A stretch of DNA of 39,286 nt from Verrucomicrobiota bacterium (GTDB lineage: Bacteria; Verrucomicrobiota; Verrucomicrobiia; Limisphaerales; JACPZS01). Under the pieces are notes generated by a model that was not told where the DNA came from, made no database searches, and worked only from the letters and a program-made list of their open reading frames with translations. The DNA lies in the NCBI GenBank assembly GCA_016195385.1, contig JACPZS010000247.1, forward strand, positions 1 to 39,286. Direction: 5' to 3'. Below are positions 8,609 to 17,465 of the stretch, piece by piece. How positions within the stretch are numbered: the first letter of the stretch is position 1; every line of letters begins with the position of its first letter. Position numbers and translations under genes: made by a program.

Positions 8609-8721
8609 GACGGATTGTTCACGCGGAGCGACGTCGCGTCCACCTTCGACAAGTAGCAGCCACAAGCGCGCCCCGAATTTTTCGCTTCCAAGTTGGCGCG
8701 GGAGGATTCTAAGTTGCCCTC

Positions 8722-9030
8722 GTGACCGCCGACCAATTCAAGCCCGAGATCGCCGAGGCATTGAAATCGTATGAGAAATACATCCTCTGCATCGACAAAA
8801 CACCGGATCAGTGCGAAGCGTCGCTGGTTTCGTTGATGGAAAAAGCGGTGCGCATGTATGAAAACCGCGACCCCGGCTTGCGCCACGGCATTGCGCTGGA
8901 CAAGCAGGTCACGATTATTTTGAGCCAGACGGAGGGCGAGCGCCCGTTGTGCGCGATTTATTTCAACCTCTCCTCGCCTTACCACAAAAAGCCGGTCGCG
9001 AAAAAGACGAAAGTGGCGGAGGAGCAATAA
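8722..9030 (+). CDS. Conserved-looking hypothetical protein, 102 residues
   Basis: Not recognised. It begins at a GTG after a GGAGGA about 15 bases upstream, and 113 bases separate it from mqnC on the same strand. It has an acidic, helical first half (FKPEIAEALKSYEKYILCID), then KQVTIILSQTEGERPLCAIYFNLSSPY, and a lysine-rich tail. There is no signal peptide or membrane segment, so it is probably cytosolic. The two internal cysteines do not form a known motif. It converges with the lipoprotein gene 10 bases downstream. Confidence 0.65.
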   Translation: MTADQFKPEIAEALKSYEKYILCIDKTPDQCEASLVSLMEKAVRMYENRDPGLRHGIALDKQVTIILSQTEGERPLCAIYFNLSSPYHKKPVAKKTKVAEEQ

Positions 9031-9040
9031 AAGTTCCGCG

Positions 9041-9388
9041 TCAGTCCGCCCGGACTTCGTCACCCGTCTGAGCGCTGCCGGCGGTAAGATCGGCCACGGT
9101 ATTGTTTTCGTTCTGCGGCCCGGAGATTTTGAGTTCACCGACTTTTTGTCCGCCGTGATAGACGTTCAACTTCTGTCCCAAGGCGGGCATCGCATTGAGC
9201 GGAAACTCCAGCACGACGAAGCGGACGGCGGTGTTCACCGAGACGACTTTGCCGATGGTTTCCAAAGTAGGCACAAGCGGCGAGATTTTCGCGCCTTTGG
9301 CCGCGGCGGACTTGTTCGGGCCGGAGTTTTTGGAAACGCATCCCACCAAAAGCCCGGCGCACAGCAACGTCCCTAAAATAAATCTCAT
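9041..9388 (-). CDS. Small predicted lipoprotein
   Basis: A 115-residue protein starting MRFILGTLLCAGLLVGCVSK, a short hydrophobic signal ending in a lipobox (LVGC), so it is probably lipid-anchored at a membrane. The mature part has a K/S/G-rich linker and then a beta-rich domain (KVVSVNTAVRFVVLEFPLNA...GQKLNVYHGGQKVGELKISG). The pattern resembles small beta-barrel domains that begin GKVVSVN and is typical of Verrucomicrobial hypothetical proteins. I took the ATG at 9388, because the 27-residue upstream extension is not signal-like. It follows the DUF481 gene by 77 bases. Function unknown. The last codons form a perfect 14-base palindrome (9043-9056). Confidence 0.72.
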   Translation of the reverse strand: MRFILGTLLCAGLLVGCVSKNSGPNKSAAAKGAKISPLVPTLETIGKVVSVNTAVRFVVLEFPLNAMPALGQKLNVYHGGQKVGELKISGPQNENNTVADLTAGSAQTGDEVRAD

Positions 9389-9458
9389 GGCGGCAGTTAA
9401 AAGTTCGCGCTCCGAATCGTCAACGGGCTTTTTGAAAGCAGCGGCGCGGCGGAAGCAC

Positions 9459-9478
9459 AGTCCGGTCAAAACCGGACT
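9459..9478. repeat. Perfect 8-bp stem hairpin at the DUF481 stop codon
   Basis: AGTCCGGT, four bases, then ACCGGACT. It overlaps the stop codon of the DUF481 gene. No T-run follows on the minus strand, so it is a poor intrinsic terminator; it could slow RNA decay or polymerase between DUF481 and the lipoprotein gene. Confidence 0.45.
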
Positions 9479-10674
9479 CCAATCGTCGAGGTGATTTGCA
9501 AATCGTTCGGGGTAACCCCGGCGGCGGGCTGCGTGTCGTGCAAATCAACGACGCGAAGATTGAGCGAGAGGTAGGCGCTCAAGCTGTAGCGGAGCGTGCC
9601 CTCGAAGCGAAGACGATAGTTGTCCAAGGCGAGCGAGCGGGGGAACACCTCGAAAACTTCGTCCAAATCCAGCTTGCTGGAAATTTTCCAAGTGGCCTTT
9701 TCGCCCAGGCGTGGCGAGAAATAATCCTTGCTCGAATGGTCGGCGAAAAACTGCTCCTGGTAATTCGCGCCCGTGTCGAAACTGAGCGCGAGGTTCGGTC
9801 GTTTCCAAACGGTGTAGCCGATGCCGAGGCTGTCTTCGTAGCTGAGATCGATTTTGCGCACTTCGTCATAGCCCGCGCCAAAGGCATTGAAGAGGAAGAC
9901 GCGCTTGGCGACATCGACTTCCGTGCGCTCCAGCCCGTTCACGTTGTTCGCGGACTGCACGCCGTCGGTTCGGCCACGGTTGGCCGTGAGGTTGAAGTGC
10001 TCCCGGTAGCGGCTCTGCGCGTCGCCGTAGTGGACATTGAAGACACTTTGGTAAAGTTCAATGTGGTGCTGGTTGTATTGGAGGTTCACGCCGAATTGAG
10101 CATCAAATTTCCAGAGCTTGCGCGGCGGAGGTTTTGCGGCTGGAGCCGGCGTCGCGCTGGCGACGGATGCAGGCTTCGCTGGCACCGGCCCCACGGGCGG
10201 CGCTGGGGGCGCATTGGTGGTGGCGACGACACTTGCTCCCACCGCGCCTGGCAATGCGTGGAATGGCTGCGACAAAATCTTCTGTCGCTGGACGAGGTAA
10301 TCCGCAGCAGCGATCTTACCTAGGCGATGCGCTGCGAGCAGTTCGTTCAACTGGTCTCGCCGCCGGGAAATTTCCACAGGCGTGGCGGCACCGAACTTTG
10401 CGGAGGAGGAGGACATTTTCTTCGCTGCTCGCGCGGAAATTTCTTTACGCCGTTTTATCTGATCACCGGGAATGTCGAGCGTCCCGACAAAGGGCAGATC
10501 AATCGTGACCGCGTTCGTGGTGTCGCGCAGAATCGTTCCGGTAAGGCGGTCGCCATTGCGAAGTTGGAGCAACACTTCCTGCGCCGGAACGGAACTCGCA
10601 CAGCCGGCCAGCACGAGGCTGCAGAGCCATCTGAGCGGCTGGCACGCTCGACTACGATTTGGGCGAGGGAACAT
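9466..10674 (-). CDS. DUF481 outer-membrane beta-barrel protein
   Basis: A 402-residue protein. It has an N-terminal signal (LCSLVLAGCASSVPAQ), possibly with a lipobox, followed by a small SH3-like segment (LRNGDRLTGTI) often found before DUF481 domains. A Pro/Ala linker (~150-180) leads to a C-terminal DUF481 barrel (~185-402) of alternating strands ending in TSTIGVRF, with a terminal Phe as in outer-membrane proteins. DUF481 includes the salt-induced outer-membrane protein YdiY; the exact role is unknown. Its start overlaps the end of the upstream secreted-protein gene by 23 bases, so the two are cotranscribed and probably act together in the envelope. Confidence 0.83.
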   Translation of the reverse strand: MFPRPNRSRACQPLRWLCSLVLAGCASSVPAQEVLLQLRNGDRLTGTILRDTTNAVTIDLPFVGTLDIPGDQIKRRKEISARAAKKMSSSSAKFGAATPVEISRRRDQLNELLAAHRLGKIAAADYLVQRQKILSQPFHALPGAVGASVVATTNAPPAPPVGPVPAKPASVASATPAPAAKPPPRKLWKFDAQFGVNLQYNQHHIELYQSVFNVHYGDAQSRYREHFNLTANRGRTDGVQSANNVNGLERTEVDVAKRVFLFNAFGAGYDEVRKIDLSYEDSLGIGYTVWKRPNLALSFDTGANYQEQFFADHSSKDYFSPRLGEKATWKISSKLDLDEVFEVFPRSLALDNYRLRFEGTLRYSLSAYLSLNLRVVDLHDTQPAAGVTPNDLQITSTIGVRF

Positions 10675-11524
10675 TTGTGGCGGGGCTGGTTTTCGCAGGC
10701 TCAGGTAGATCCGTGGCAGCGAGCCGACGCGCCCCGCCGTTCACGGTGATATTGCCTTCGGCATCCACCTTGAGCGTGGGACGCGAGGAGGTGTAGTCAT
10801 GCGTCTGGCGTCCGATCAATTGTCCGTCGGGATTGATCACACAGTACGTGAACGCGCGCGCGCCAGTTTGGAACAACAGGTGCAGGTTGCTTTGCCGATC
10901 CACTTGCGGCTCCGGTCGGGTGAGGTTCATCATCGGCCCGACGGCGAAAACGCGGAAGACCCGGTTCTCCGCCAGGTCAGTGATGCGGACATAAAGCTTC
11001 TTCACCTTGGTGTGCGTAGCCTGCTGGAGCGCGTAGCGCCGAACTTCCGGTGGCGTCGTCACACCGGGGGGATTGGGCACGCCGAATTCCTGCTGCCACA
11101 GGCTCTTGCCGCTCGTCACGATGAAGAGTTTGGGTTTTGTCGTGAGTTCGGATTGCCACTGCGCGATGCGCACAGTGGCGGCGATCGTGTAGCGGCCCGC
11201 GACGGTCAAATCAAAGTTCGGCGATAAATCGACTCGCTTGGTCGCGGTGGTGGCCGACTCCAGAAGAAATTCTCCCGTCACCGCCGGAACGCCCGTCACC
11301 GGCACGGTGAGGCCATCTTTGGATTCCACATTAAACTCCAGCCAGTCGGACGCATTGCCGAGTTTGAGAACCTGCCCGGACAGATTTGAGATCCGCACGT
11401 TCGCGACGATTGCTTCGCCCGGCAGAAAATACTCGTCATCGAGGACCACTTCGACGCTCACTTGCGCCCGCGCCGCGAACGTCGCGATGCTCAAGCCAGC
11501 AAAAATCAGAAGTAAGTTTTTCAT
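10652..11524 (-). CDS. Secreted hypothetical protein
   Basis: A 290-residue protein with a clear Sec signal (MKNLLLIFAGLSIATFAARA, cut before QVSVEV). The first ~120 residues look like an Ig-like beta-sandwich of the intracellular-proteinase-inhibitor or bacterial-Ig kind (LDDEYFLPGEAIVANVRISN). The later part is beta-rich, including RITDLAENRVFRVFAVGPMM. The C-terminus is Ser/Pro/Thr-rich. No catalytic motif is seen. It is the first gene of a minus-strand unit with DUF481 and the lipoprotein. About 210 bases upstream, up to the glycosyltransferase gene, show nothing I can name. Confidence 0.7.
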   Translation of the reverse strand: MKNLLLIFAGLSIATFAARAQVSVEVVLDDEYFLPGEAIVANVRISNLSGQVLKLGNASDWLEFNVESKDGLTVPVTGVPAVTGEFLLESATTATKRVDLSPNFDLTVAGRYTIAATVRIAQWQSELTTKPKLFIVTSGKSLWQQEFGVPNPPGVTTPPEVRRYALQQATHTKVKKLYVRITDLAENRVFRVFAVGPMMNLTRPEPQVDRQSNLHLLFQTGARAFTYCVINPDGQLIGRQTHDYTSSRPTLKVDAEGNITVNGGARRLAATDLPEPAKTSPATNVPSPKS

Positions 11525-11733
11525 GAACGCAATCTAGGCCGCGCGATCCGCCACGCAAGCCGCAAATCCTTTGATTAAGTCGCCGCCGCGCCAGCCGAAC
11601 TGAAGTCCAGCATAATTGTCGCGCTTGAAACGACGGTGCGTGGTTTGTGCCTATTCATTCGATCAGCTTGCATCGTTGTGCGTTCGCGCATGAGTTTTCC
11701 GTCGGCGTCGTCAAGCTCCCGCGTTTACCACCA

Positions 11734-12789
11734 TCAAATCTTCGCAGCGCACTTGCTTTGTCCAGCGTCCAGTGCATTGAGAATGGATTGCGCAGCGCGC
11801 GCGACCGTGTCCGGTGAGATCGCGTGCAAACAAGCGAGCGGTCTTTCAAAGTGGCACACCGGCTTGAGGCAGGGAACACAAGGCAGGGAGTCGTCTTGCA
11901 AAACATGTTCGGTCTGCGTGTACGGGCCGGTGCGACGCGGGTCGGTCGGGCCGAAAACTGCAACGAGGGGCTTTCGCATGGCGGCGGCGGCGTGCATCGG
12001 GCCGGTGTCATTCGCGATCACCAAATCGCTCAGTTGAATCCAGGCGAGCATTTCCAGCAGCGAAGTCTGGCCCGCCAAGTTCAGGCAGCGAGCGGGGGCG
12101 GCGAGGGAGATTTCCGCGGCGGCCGGGGTGTCAGCTTCCGTTCCGAGGATCGCGAAGCGCACGTCCGCATTGGTGGCGGCCAGCCGGTTGGTGATCGCGG
12201 CGAAATGCTGCGTCGGCCAACGCTTGTTGGCCCAGCGCGCTCCGGGATTCAAGACAATCCAGCGCGAGCCATTCGTTTGCCATTTTTGCCGGACCTGCTC
12301 CAGGATTTTTGGCGCCGACGCCAGCCATTCAAAATTCCAGTGCCGCGGCACTTTAAAAGCGGAGAGCACTTCCAAATACCAGTCCACGGCGTGCGTGCCG
12401 GGCGAAGGCCGGCGAACGCACACATCGTAAAATCCAGCCGCGCCTTCGCGAGGATCTTCGATCCCGATGGTCAGCCCGCCGTTCGCGAGCCAGGCAAACG
12501 CCCCGCTGCGCGCCAGTCCTTGCAAGTCGATCACCCAGTCGAAACACTGCGCGCGCATTTCGCGGACGCTACGCAGCATTTCGTGCCAGTGCCAGGGACT
12601 TTGCCAGCGCTGGCGCTCAAAGAGAAACAAGCCGGCAAGATCCGGATCGTCGGCCAGCAACGGCACCAGGTTTGAAGCGATCCACCAATGGATTTCGCTC
12701 GCGGGGAAATGCGCTTTCAACAGGCGCAACACGGGCAGAGCCTGGATGACATCGCCGAGCGAACTTGGTTTGAGGATGAGGATTTTCAC
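11734..12789 (-). CDS. Family 9 glycosyltransferase (LPS heptosyltransferase type)
   Basis: A 351-residue GT9 protein. It begins MKILILKPSSLGDVIQALPV, the usual first Rossmann strand of ADP-heptose transferases, with DWVIDLQGLARSG near residue 90. In the C-terminal half, LNPGARWANKRWP and VIANDTGPMHAAAAMRKPLV, with GPTDPRRTGPY, form the nucleotide-sugar site. This family adds heptose or similar sugars to the lipopolysaccharide core at the inner membrane. The start lies 79 bases downstream of the metallophosphoesterase gene, so they may share a transcript. Four cysteines near the C-terminus (PCVPCLKPVCHF...CLH) are a common feature of this subgroup. Confidence 0.87.
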   Translation of the reverse strand: MKILILKPSSLGDVIQALPVLRLLKAHFPASEIHWWIASNLVPLLADDPDLAGLFLFERQRWQSPWHWHEMLRSVREMRAQCFDWVIDLQGLARSGAFAWLANGGLTIGIEDPREGAAGFYDVCVRRPSPGTHAVDWYLEVLSAFKVPRHWNFEWLASAPKILEQVRQKWQTNGSRWIVLNPGARWANKRWPTQHFAAITNRLAATNADVRFAILGTEADTPAAAEISLAAPARCLNLAGQTSLLEMLAWIQLSDLVIANDTGPMHAAAAMRKPLVAVFGPTDPRRTGPYTQTEHVLQDDSLPCVPCLKPVCHFERPLACLHAISPDTVARAAQSILNALDAGQSKCAAKI

Positions 12790-12868
12790 CGCCGGAGCGC
12801 CGGTTCAAAAGCCGCGCGCAACGACTCGACGACCGCCGGCAGACGACCGGTCGCGAAGGCAAAACCCA

Positions 12869-13591
12869 TCACCGGCCATTGTCCAGGCGATCCGCCAGAC
12901 GCGGCGGCAGACCGGCCTTGAGGATTTTGTCCTTCGTCTTCGCGATGTCGTAATCGAGCCGGCGCAATTCGATCGAGCTTTCGTCCAGATCGTAGATGAC
13001 GTAGGCGGCTTTGGGGTTGCCGTCGCGCGGCTGGCCGACGCTCCCCACGTTGACAAAATACTTTTTGCCCGGCTCGACCTTGAATTTGGAGTAAGTACCC
13101 CCGCGCACCACGGTGTCACGGATGAATGCGACCGGCACATGGGTGTGGCCGAAGAAGCACACGCTCGTGTTTTGATAAGTGAAGCTGGCGGCGGCGGCGA
13201 GCTTTTCAAACACATAGCCCCAGCGCTGCGGGCCATCCAGCGTCGCGTGAACGATGGTGAAGCTGGAAACAAGTTTGAGATACTTCAACTCGCGCAGCCA
13301 CTTGCGATCTTCCGCGCTCAGTTGGCGGCGGGTCCAATTCACCGCTTCGGCCGCGTAAGGATTGAAGCCATCCGGCGTGCCCTCCTGCGAGCAGAGCTCG
13401 TCGTGATTGCCTTTCACGCAGGGCATGCCCATGTCGCGAATGATGTCGAGGCATTCCCTCGGATTGGCGTTGTAGCCGACGACGTCTCCCAGACAGGCGT
13501 AGTGAGTGCAGCCTTGTTCTTTGATATCTTTCAACACCGTCTCCAACGCCTCGAGGTTAGCATGGATGTCGGCAATTATCGCGTACTTCAT
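12869..13591 (-). CDS. Metallophosphoesterase (YfcE/MJ0936-like)
   Basis: A 240-residue calcineurin-like phosphoesterase. Metal ligands are visible in order: D-x-H (ADIHAN, residues 7-12), GD (LGDVVGYN), GNHD, and GHTH (FFGHTHVP). The C-terminal NVGSVGQPRDGNPKAAYVIY is typical of the YfcE-like group of phosphodiesterases. Substrate unknown; family members hydrolyse phosphodiesters and sometimes cyclic nucleotides. It follows the acylphosphatase gene by 17 bases, so the two are likely one transcript. Confidence 0.88.
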   Translation of the reverse strand: MKYAIIADIHANLEALETVLKDIKEQGCTHYACLGDVVGYNANPRECLDIIRDMGMPCVKGNHDELCSQEGTPDGFNPYAAEAVNWTRRQLSAEDRKWLRELKYLKLVSSFTIVHATLDGPQRWGYVFEKLAAAASFTYQNTSVCFFGHTHVPVAFIRDTVVRGGTYSKFKVEPGKKYFVNVGSVGQPRDGNPKAAYVIYDLDESSIELRRLDYDIAKTKDKILKAGLPPRLADRLDNGR

Positions 13592-13608
13592 CTTAAATTG
13601 TGACTACT

Positions 13609-13887
13609 CTAACCAATGATTTCAAAACCGCAAAATTCACCGCGCGGATTCGACCACGCCGCCGACTCGTCCGCAATCAACCCGCCGACACCCGATTCTC
13701 GCACCGCCTGCAGAAACGCTTCCAACTCCGGTTTCGCGCCTTCGACGATTAATTCGACGCGGCCGTCCGCCAAATTGCGCACGGTGCCCACGACTTCAAA
13801 GCCGGTTACGAGGGACTTCACCGTATAACGAAAACCAACGCCCTGAACACGGCCGGCATAATGGACCTGCACCCGTGCTCGCGTCAT
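13609..13887 (-). CDS. acyP: Acylphosphatase
   Basis: A 92-residue protein of normal family length. GRVQGVGFR (12-20) holds the catalytic Arg and N38 in VRNLADGRVE is the second catalytic residue. It hydrolyses carboxyl phosphates such as acetyl or carbamoyl phosphate in the cytosol. An upstream in-frame ATG at 13965 would add 26 residues without family similarity, so I take the ATG at 13887. It precedes the metallophosphoesterase gene by 17 bases. Confidence 0.9.
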   Translation of the reverse strand: MTRARVQVHYAGRVQGVGFRYTVKSLVTGFEVVGTVRNLADGRVELIVEGAKPELEAFLQAVRESGVGGLIADESAAWSNPRGEFCGFEIIG

Positions 13888-14016
13888 GGCAAACCCCGCC
13901 GCAGGAGTCCAGGTCGGGCGTTCGGCACCCGGCGCGACAGGTTGAACATCCGCCGATGTAGCCACATCCCGCCGCTCCGGTGCAACGATTTTGTTATCGG
14001 TGGTCGCGCGCGGTCA

Positions 14017-15150
14017 CTAGGCCCGCGGCAATTGTCGCCGGGCGAAATAGGGATCAACCCGGGCCAGGATGAAATACGCCCAACGCTCCTTCCACCGCTG
14101 CCAAAAGCTGCGTGAGGAAGTCCAGGCGTCCGCTTCAACTTTTTGGCAGTACTCCAAATCTTCTTGGAAGATGCGGCTGGCTTCATAGGCCAGTTTCTCG
14201 TCCGGCAAACGGACAAGCAGTTCGTGGTTAATCGTCAGGCTGCGCGTGTCGAGATTCGCGGAGCCGGTGTAAACGACGTGATCGATCAAAAACAATTTCG
14301 CATGCAGAATCTGCGGCTGGTATTCGTAGATCTCGACGCCCGCGCTCAAAAAACCGTGGTAGAGGCGCTGGCTGGCAAGCCGGGCCAGCGGCACGTCCGA
14401 CTTGCCAGCGAGAATCAATTGCGCCCTGCCGCCGCGCTGCGTGACGCGCCGCAATTCGCGCCGAATCCGCCAAGTCGGCAGAAAATACGGCGTGATGATT
14501 CTCACGGATCGCGCCCGCCGCAAATCCGCCACCAAGGCCCGCTTGATGGGATTGGCACCGCCACGGCCCGGCCCGCTCAGAAGCAGATCCCCATCCGGTG
14601 TTGAAATGCACCGCGATCCGGACGCCGGGCGCAGCCGGGAAAACGTTTTTGGCGCAGCGCCAGCGGCGGCGAATTGCGCGTCGAAACTCGCGGCCAGATC
14701 GCCCGTGAGCGCCCCGGTGAGCATCAATTCCAAATCCCGCCACCCGCGCGTCACCCCATCGCCGGCGAAATCTTCCGCGATGTTCAGTCCTCCAACGAAA
14801 GCTGTCGTCTCGTCGCAGACCAGGAGCTTGCGATGATCGCGGTGGCTCCAGCGCTCGAGGCGCAAGCGATTGAACCAGCGAAATTCTCCGCCCGCCTGCA
14901 CGAGCGGCACCCAGAAATTCTCGGGCAGGCTGAAGGAACCAAAGGCGTCGATGAGCACTTGCACGCGCGCTCCCCGCTGCCGCGCCCGCACCAGCGCGGC
15001 CCGAAAGGCCTGGCCGATCCCGTCGGCGGTGAAGATGTACATCTCCAGTCGCACGGAGCGGCCGGAAGCATCAATGGCAGCGAGCATCTGCGCGAAAGCT
15101 TCATCACCCGTCCGCAGCCAGCAAAAATCAGCGCGTGAGTTCCCGGACAT
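14017..15150 (-). CDS. Phospholipase D family, cardiolipin synthase ClsB-like
   Basis: A 377-residue protein with two HKD motifs. The first is H106-R-K108 followed by D113 (DHRKLLVCD), the second H283-A-K285 followed by D290 (HAKLFLID). Each is followed by the usual G/S-N motif (GGLNIAEDF, GSANLDTRS). Two HKD motifs without N-terminal membrane helices match ClsB-type synthases, which join two phosphatidylglycerols or similar lipids. I use the ATG at 15150; the extended start at 15294 would run into the signal peptide region of the divergent DsbD gene. The two genes leave 67 bases for promoters. Confidence 0.85.
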   Translation of the reverse strand: MSGNSRADFCWLRTGDEAFAQMLAAIDASGRSVRLEMYIFTADGIGQAFRAALVRARQRGARVQVLIDAFGSFSLPENFWVPLVQAGGEFRWFNRLRLERWSHRDHRKLLVCDETTAFVGGLNIAEDFAGDGVTRGWRDLELMLTGALTGDLAASFDAQFAAAGAAPKTFSRLRPASGSRCISTPDGDLLLSGPGRGGANPIKRALVADLRRARSVRIITPYFLPTWRIRRELRRVTQRGGRAQLILAGKSDVPLARLASQRLYHGFLSAGVEIYEYQPQILHAKLFLIDHVVYTGSANLDTRSLTINHELLVRLPDEKLAYEASRIFQEDLEYCQKVEADAWTSSRSFWQRWKERWAYFILARVDPYFARRQLPRA

Positions 15151-15217
15151 GTCAGACAACTTTGGAGGCAGAATAAATAGATTCAAACATTTTGATGGCT
15201 CAGGCATCTTAATCAAC

Positions 15218-17353
15218 GTGAGACTTGCATTGAAACTCGCCTGGTTGCTGCTGGCCGCGTTCCCGCCCTTGGTGGCGCAATCCGCCAGCCGCATTCATCC
15301 GCGCTTGATTCTCTCAGCGGACACGGCGCGACCAGGGGAGACGATTTACGCCGGGATCGAGTTGCGATTGGATCCGGGCTGGCATACTTACTGGCGCAAC
15401 GGCGGCGATTCCGGCGGCCCGCCGACGATTGATTGGAAACTTCCCAAAGGCGTCACTGCTGGAGAAATTCTCTGGCCGCCGCCGATCAAGCACGACGACA
15501 AAGGCCTCATCACGTTCAACTACGAGGAGAACACCTCGCTGATCGTTCCACTCACCGTCGCAAACGACGCGCCGACGGGACGACTCGAAATCAACGCCGA
15601 TCTGTCCTGGTTCGAGTGTGAACAACAAACGTGTGTCCAAGGTGCTGGCAAGGTCAACGCCAGCCTCAATGTCGGCAACGAATCGAAGCCATCTCCCGAT
15701 GCCGCGAAAGTTGACGCCTGGCGAAAGAAATTGCCGCGCATCGATCCTTCGCTCGTCATTCGTGCGTCGTGGGGAACGGAAAACACGAAAGATTCCCGTG
15801 TGCTGCTCATTGACTGGGAGCCAAAGGAAAAAATCTCCGCGCCGGACTTCTTTCACGACGCCGTCGAGAATCTGGAAATTGCCGGCACCACGGAAGTCGT
15901 GCAGAACGACGCCGGGAAAATCACGCTACGCAAGGTCATTAAAAAACTTGAAGGCGAGTGGCCGAGTCAGCTTCGCGGCATTCTCGTCGGAAAATCCGAA
16001 GCCAGCCAATCCGTAATCGCCTACGAAGCGAAACTCTTGTTGCCGTCCGCGCCTCCGGGACGTACGGCGGCTCACGCCACGGCCATCGTCAAACCAGCAC
16101 TCGCGCCGATGCTCCTCTTTGCGTTTCTTGGCGGGCTTATCCTGAACATCATGCCTTGCGTGCTGCCGGTCATCGCGCTGAAGATTTTGGGCTTCGTCAA
16201 TCAGGCGAAACAATCTCCGGCGGAAGTGCGCCGGCTCGGCTTGATTTACGCGCTCGGGGTGCTTGTGTCGTTCCTGGTGCTCGCCGGCGTCGTAGTCGGC
16301 GTCAAGCAGGCCGGCCAGGCCGCAAGCTGGGGGATGCAATTTCAGAACTCGCGGTTCGTCGTCGCGATGACGGCGCTCGTCACGCTGGTCGCGCTCAACT
16401 TGTTCGGCGTGTTTGAAATCACGCTGACTGGCGGCGCAATGGGCGCGGCGAGCGAGCTGGCCGGAAAGGAAGGCAAAGCCGGCGCGTTCTTCAACGGCGT
16501 GCTAGCGACGATGCTCGCCACGCCTTGCACCGCGCCCTTCCTCGGGGCTGCGCTGGGGTTTGCCTTCACGCAATCGACGACGATCATCGTCGTGATTTTT
16601 CTGACGGTCGGCCTTGGCCTCGCGGCGCCGTACGTCATGCTCTGCTGGCAACCCGCCTGGCTGAAATTTTTGCCGCGCCCCGGCGCGTGGATGGAGAAGT
16701 TTAAAATCGCGATGGGCTTTCCAATGCTGGCCACAGCGGTCTGGCTCTACACGCTCGCAGTGCCGACTTTCGGCGACGGCGCCGATTTTTGGTTTGGCTT
16801 GTTCCTCGTCGTCCTCGCGCTTGCGGCCTGGGTTTGGGGCGAATTCGTCCAGCGCGGTCGCAAGCGCAAAGGACTTTCGCTCGCCATTGTCATTGCGTTG
16901 CTCGCGGTTGGCTACGTTTACATTTTGGAAAAGCAATTGCGCTGGCGTTCGCCTGCGCCGCAGTCCACCAGCGGGAGCATTCGCAAGAGCGATCCCGATG
17001 GCATCGACTGGCAGCCGTGGAGTCCCGAAGCCGTCGCCGCCGCACGCAAACTTGGCCGGCCCATTCTCGTGGATTTCACAGCGAAGTGGTGCCCGACCTG
17101 TCAGGTCAATGCCAGGACCAGCCTCGAAATTCCCTCCGTCCGCGCGAAGCTCAAAGAACTCAATGCGGTTACGCTCATCGAGAACAGTTGGAAAAAGAAT
17201 TCCACCGTGGTCGCTGAACTCAATCGCTACGGCCGCGCGGGCGTGCCGCTCGTTTTAGTTTATCCGAAAGATCCCCAAGCCGAGCCGTTCGTGTTGCCGT
17301 CGCTGCTCACACCAGGAATCGTGCTCGACTATCTCGCCAAAGCGGCCAAGTGA
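15218..17353 (+). CDS. DsbD-type thiol:disulfide interchange protein
   Basis: A 711-residue protein with a signal peptide (MRLALKLAWLLLAAFPPLVA read from GTG). The N-terminal periplasmic DsbD-alpha-like domain (~25-250) contains a Cys pair (FECEQQTC). The membrane domain of about eight helices (~285-530) carries the CcdA/DsbD cysteine motifs IMPCVLPVIALK and ATPCTAPFLGAA. The C-terminal thioredoxin-fold domain has the active site AKWCPTCQVN. DsbD moves electrons from cytosolic thioredoxin to periplasmic thiols, for cytochrome c maturation or disulfide isomerisation; this could feed the c-type cytochrome encoded later in the window. The longer frame upstream overlaps the phospholipase gene, so I prefer the GTG at 15218 with its good signal. 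The ATG at 15149 is an alternative start. Confidence 0.87.
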   Translation: MRLALKLAWLLLAAFPPLVAQSASRIHPRLILSADTARPGETIYAGIELRLDPGWHTYWRNGGDSGGPPTIDWKLPKGVTAGEILWPPPIKHDDKGLITFNYEENTSLIVPLTVANDAPTGRLEINADLSWFECEQQTCVQGAGKVNASLNVGNESKPSPDAAKVDAWRKKLPRIDPSLVIRASWGTENTKDSRVLLIDWEPKEKISAPDFFHDAVENLEIAGTTEVVQNDAGKITLRKVIKKLEGEWPSQLRGILVGKSEASQSVIAYEAKLLLPSAPPGRTAAHATAIVKPALAPMLLFAFLGGLILNIMPCVLPVIALKILGFVNQAKQSPAEVRRLGLIYALGVLVSFLVLAGVVVGVKQAGQAASWGMQFQNSRFVVAMTALVTLVALNLFGVFEITLTGGAMGAASELAGKEGKAGAFFNGVLATMLATPCTAPFLGAALGFAFTQSTTIIVVIFLTVGLGLAAPYVMLCWQPAWLKFLPRPGAWMEKFKIAMGFPMLATAVWLYTLAVPTFGDGADFWFGLFLVVLALAAWVWGEFVQRGRKRKGLSLAIVIALLAVGYVYILEKQLRWRSPAPQSTSGSIRKSDPDGIDWQPWSPEAVAAARKLGRPILVDFTAKWCPTCQVNARTSLEIPSVRAKLKELNAVTLIENSWKKNSTVVAELNRYGRAGVPLVLVYPKDPQAEPFVLPSLLTPGIVLDYLAKAAK

Positions 17354-17465
17354 TCCGGGTGCCTCCTTGAGGCGAATACCATTCCATTGTGGCTTGGTTG
17401 ATGCGCAGACAGAAAATTTTGCGCTCCAGCGTCCATAAGTCAGTCTGCACTTCAACGAAGTTGGC

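Noticed and set aside
12467..13603. 378-residue plus-strand open frame
   Set aside because: Antisense to both the glycosyltransferase and the metallophosphoesterase, which carry clear motifs.
17360..17380. Small hairpin (GCCTC, GAGGC) after the DsbD gene
   Set aside because: The stem is only five base pairs and no T-run follows, so a terminator cannot be claimed.
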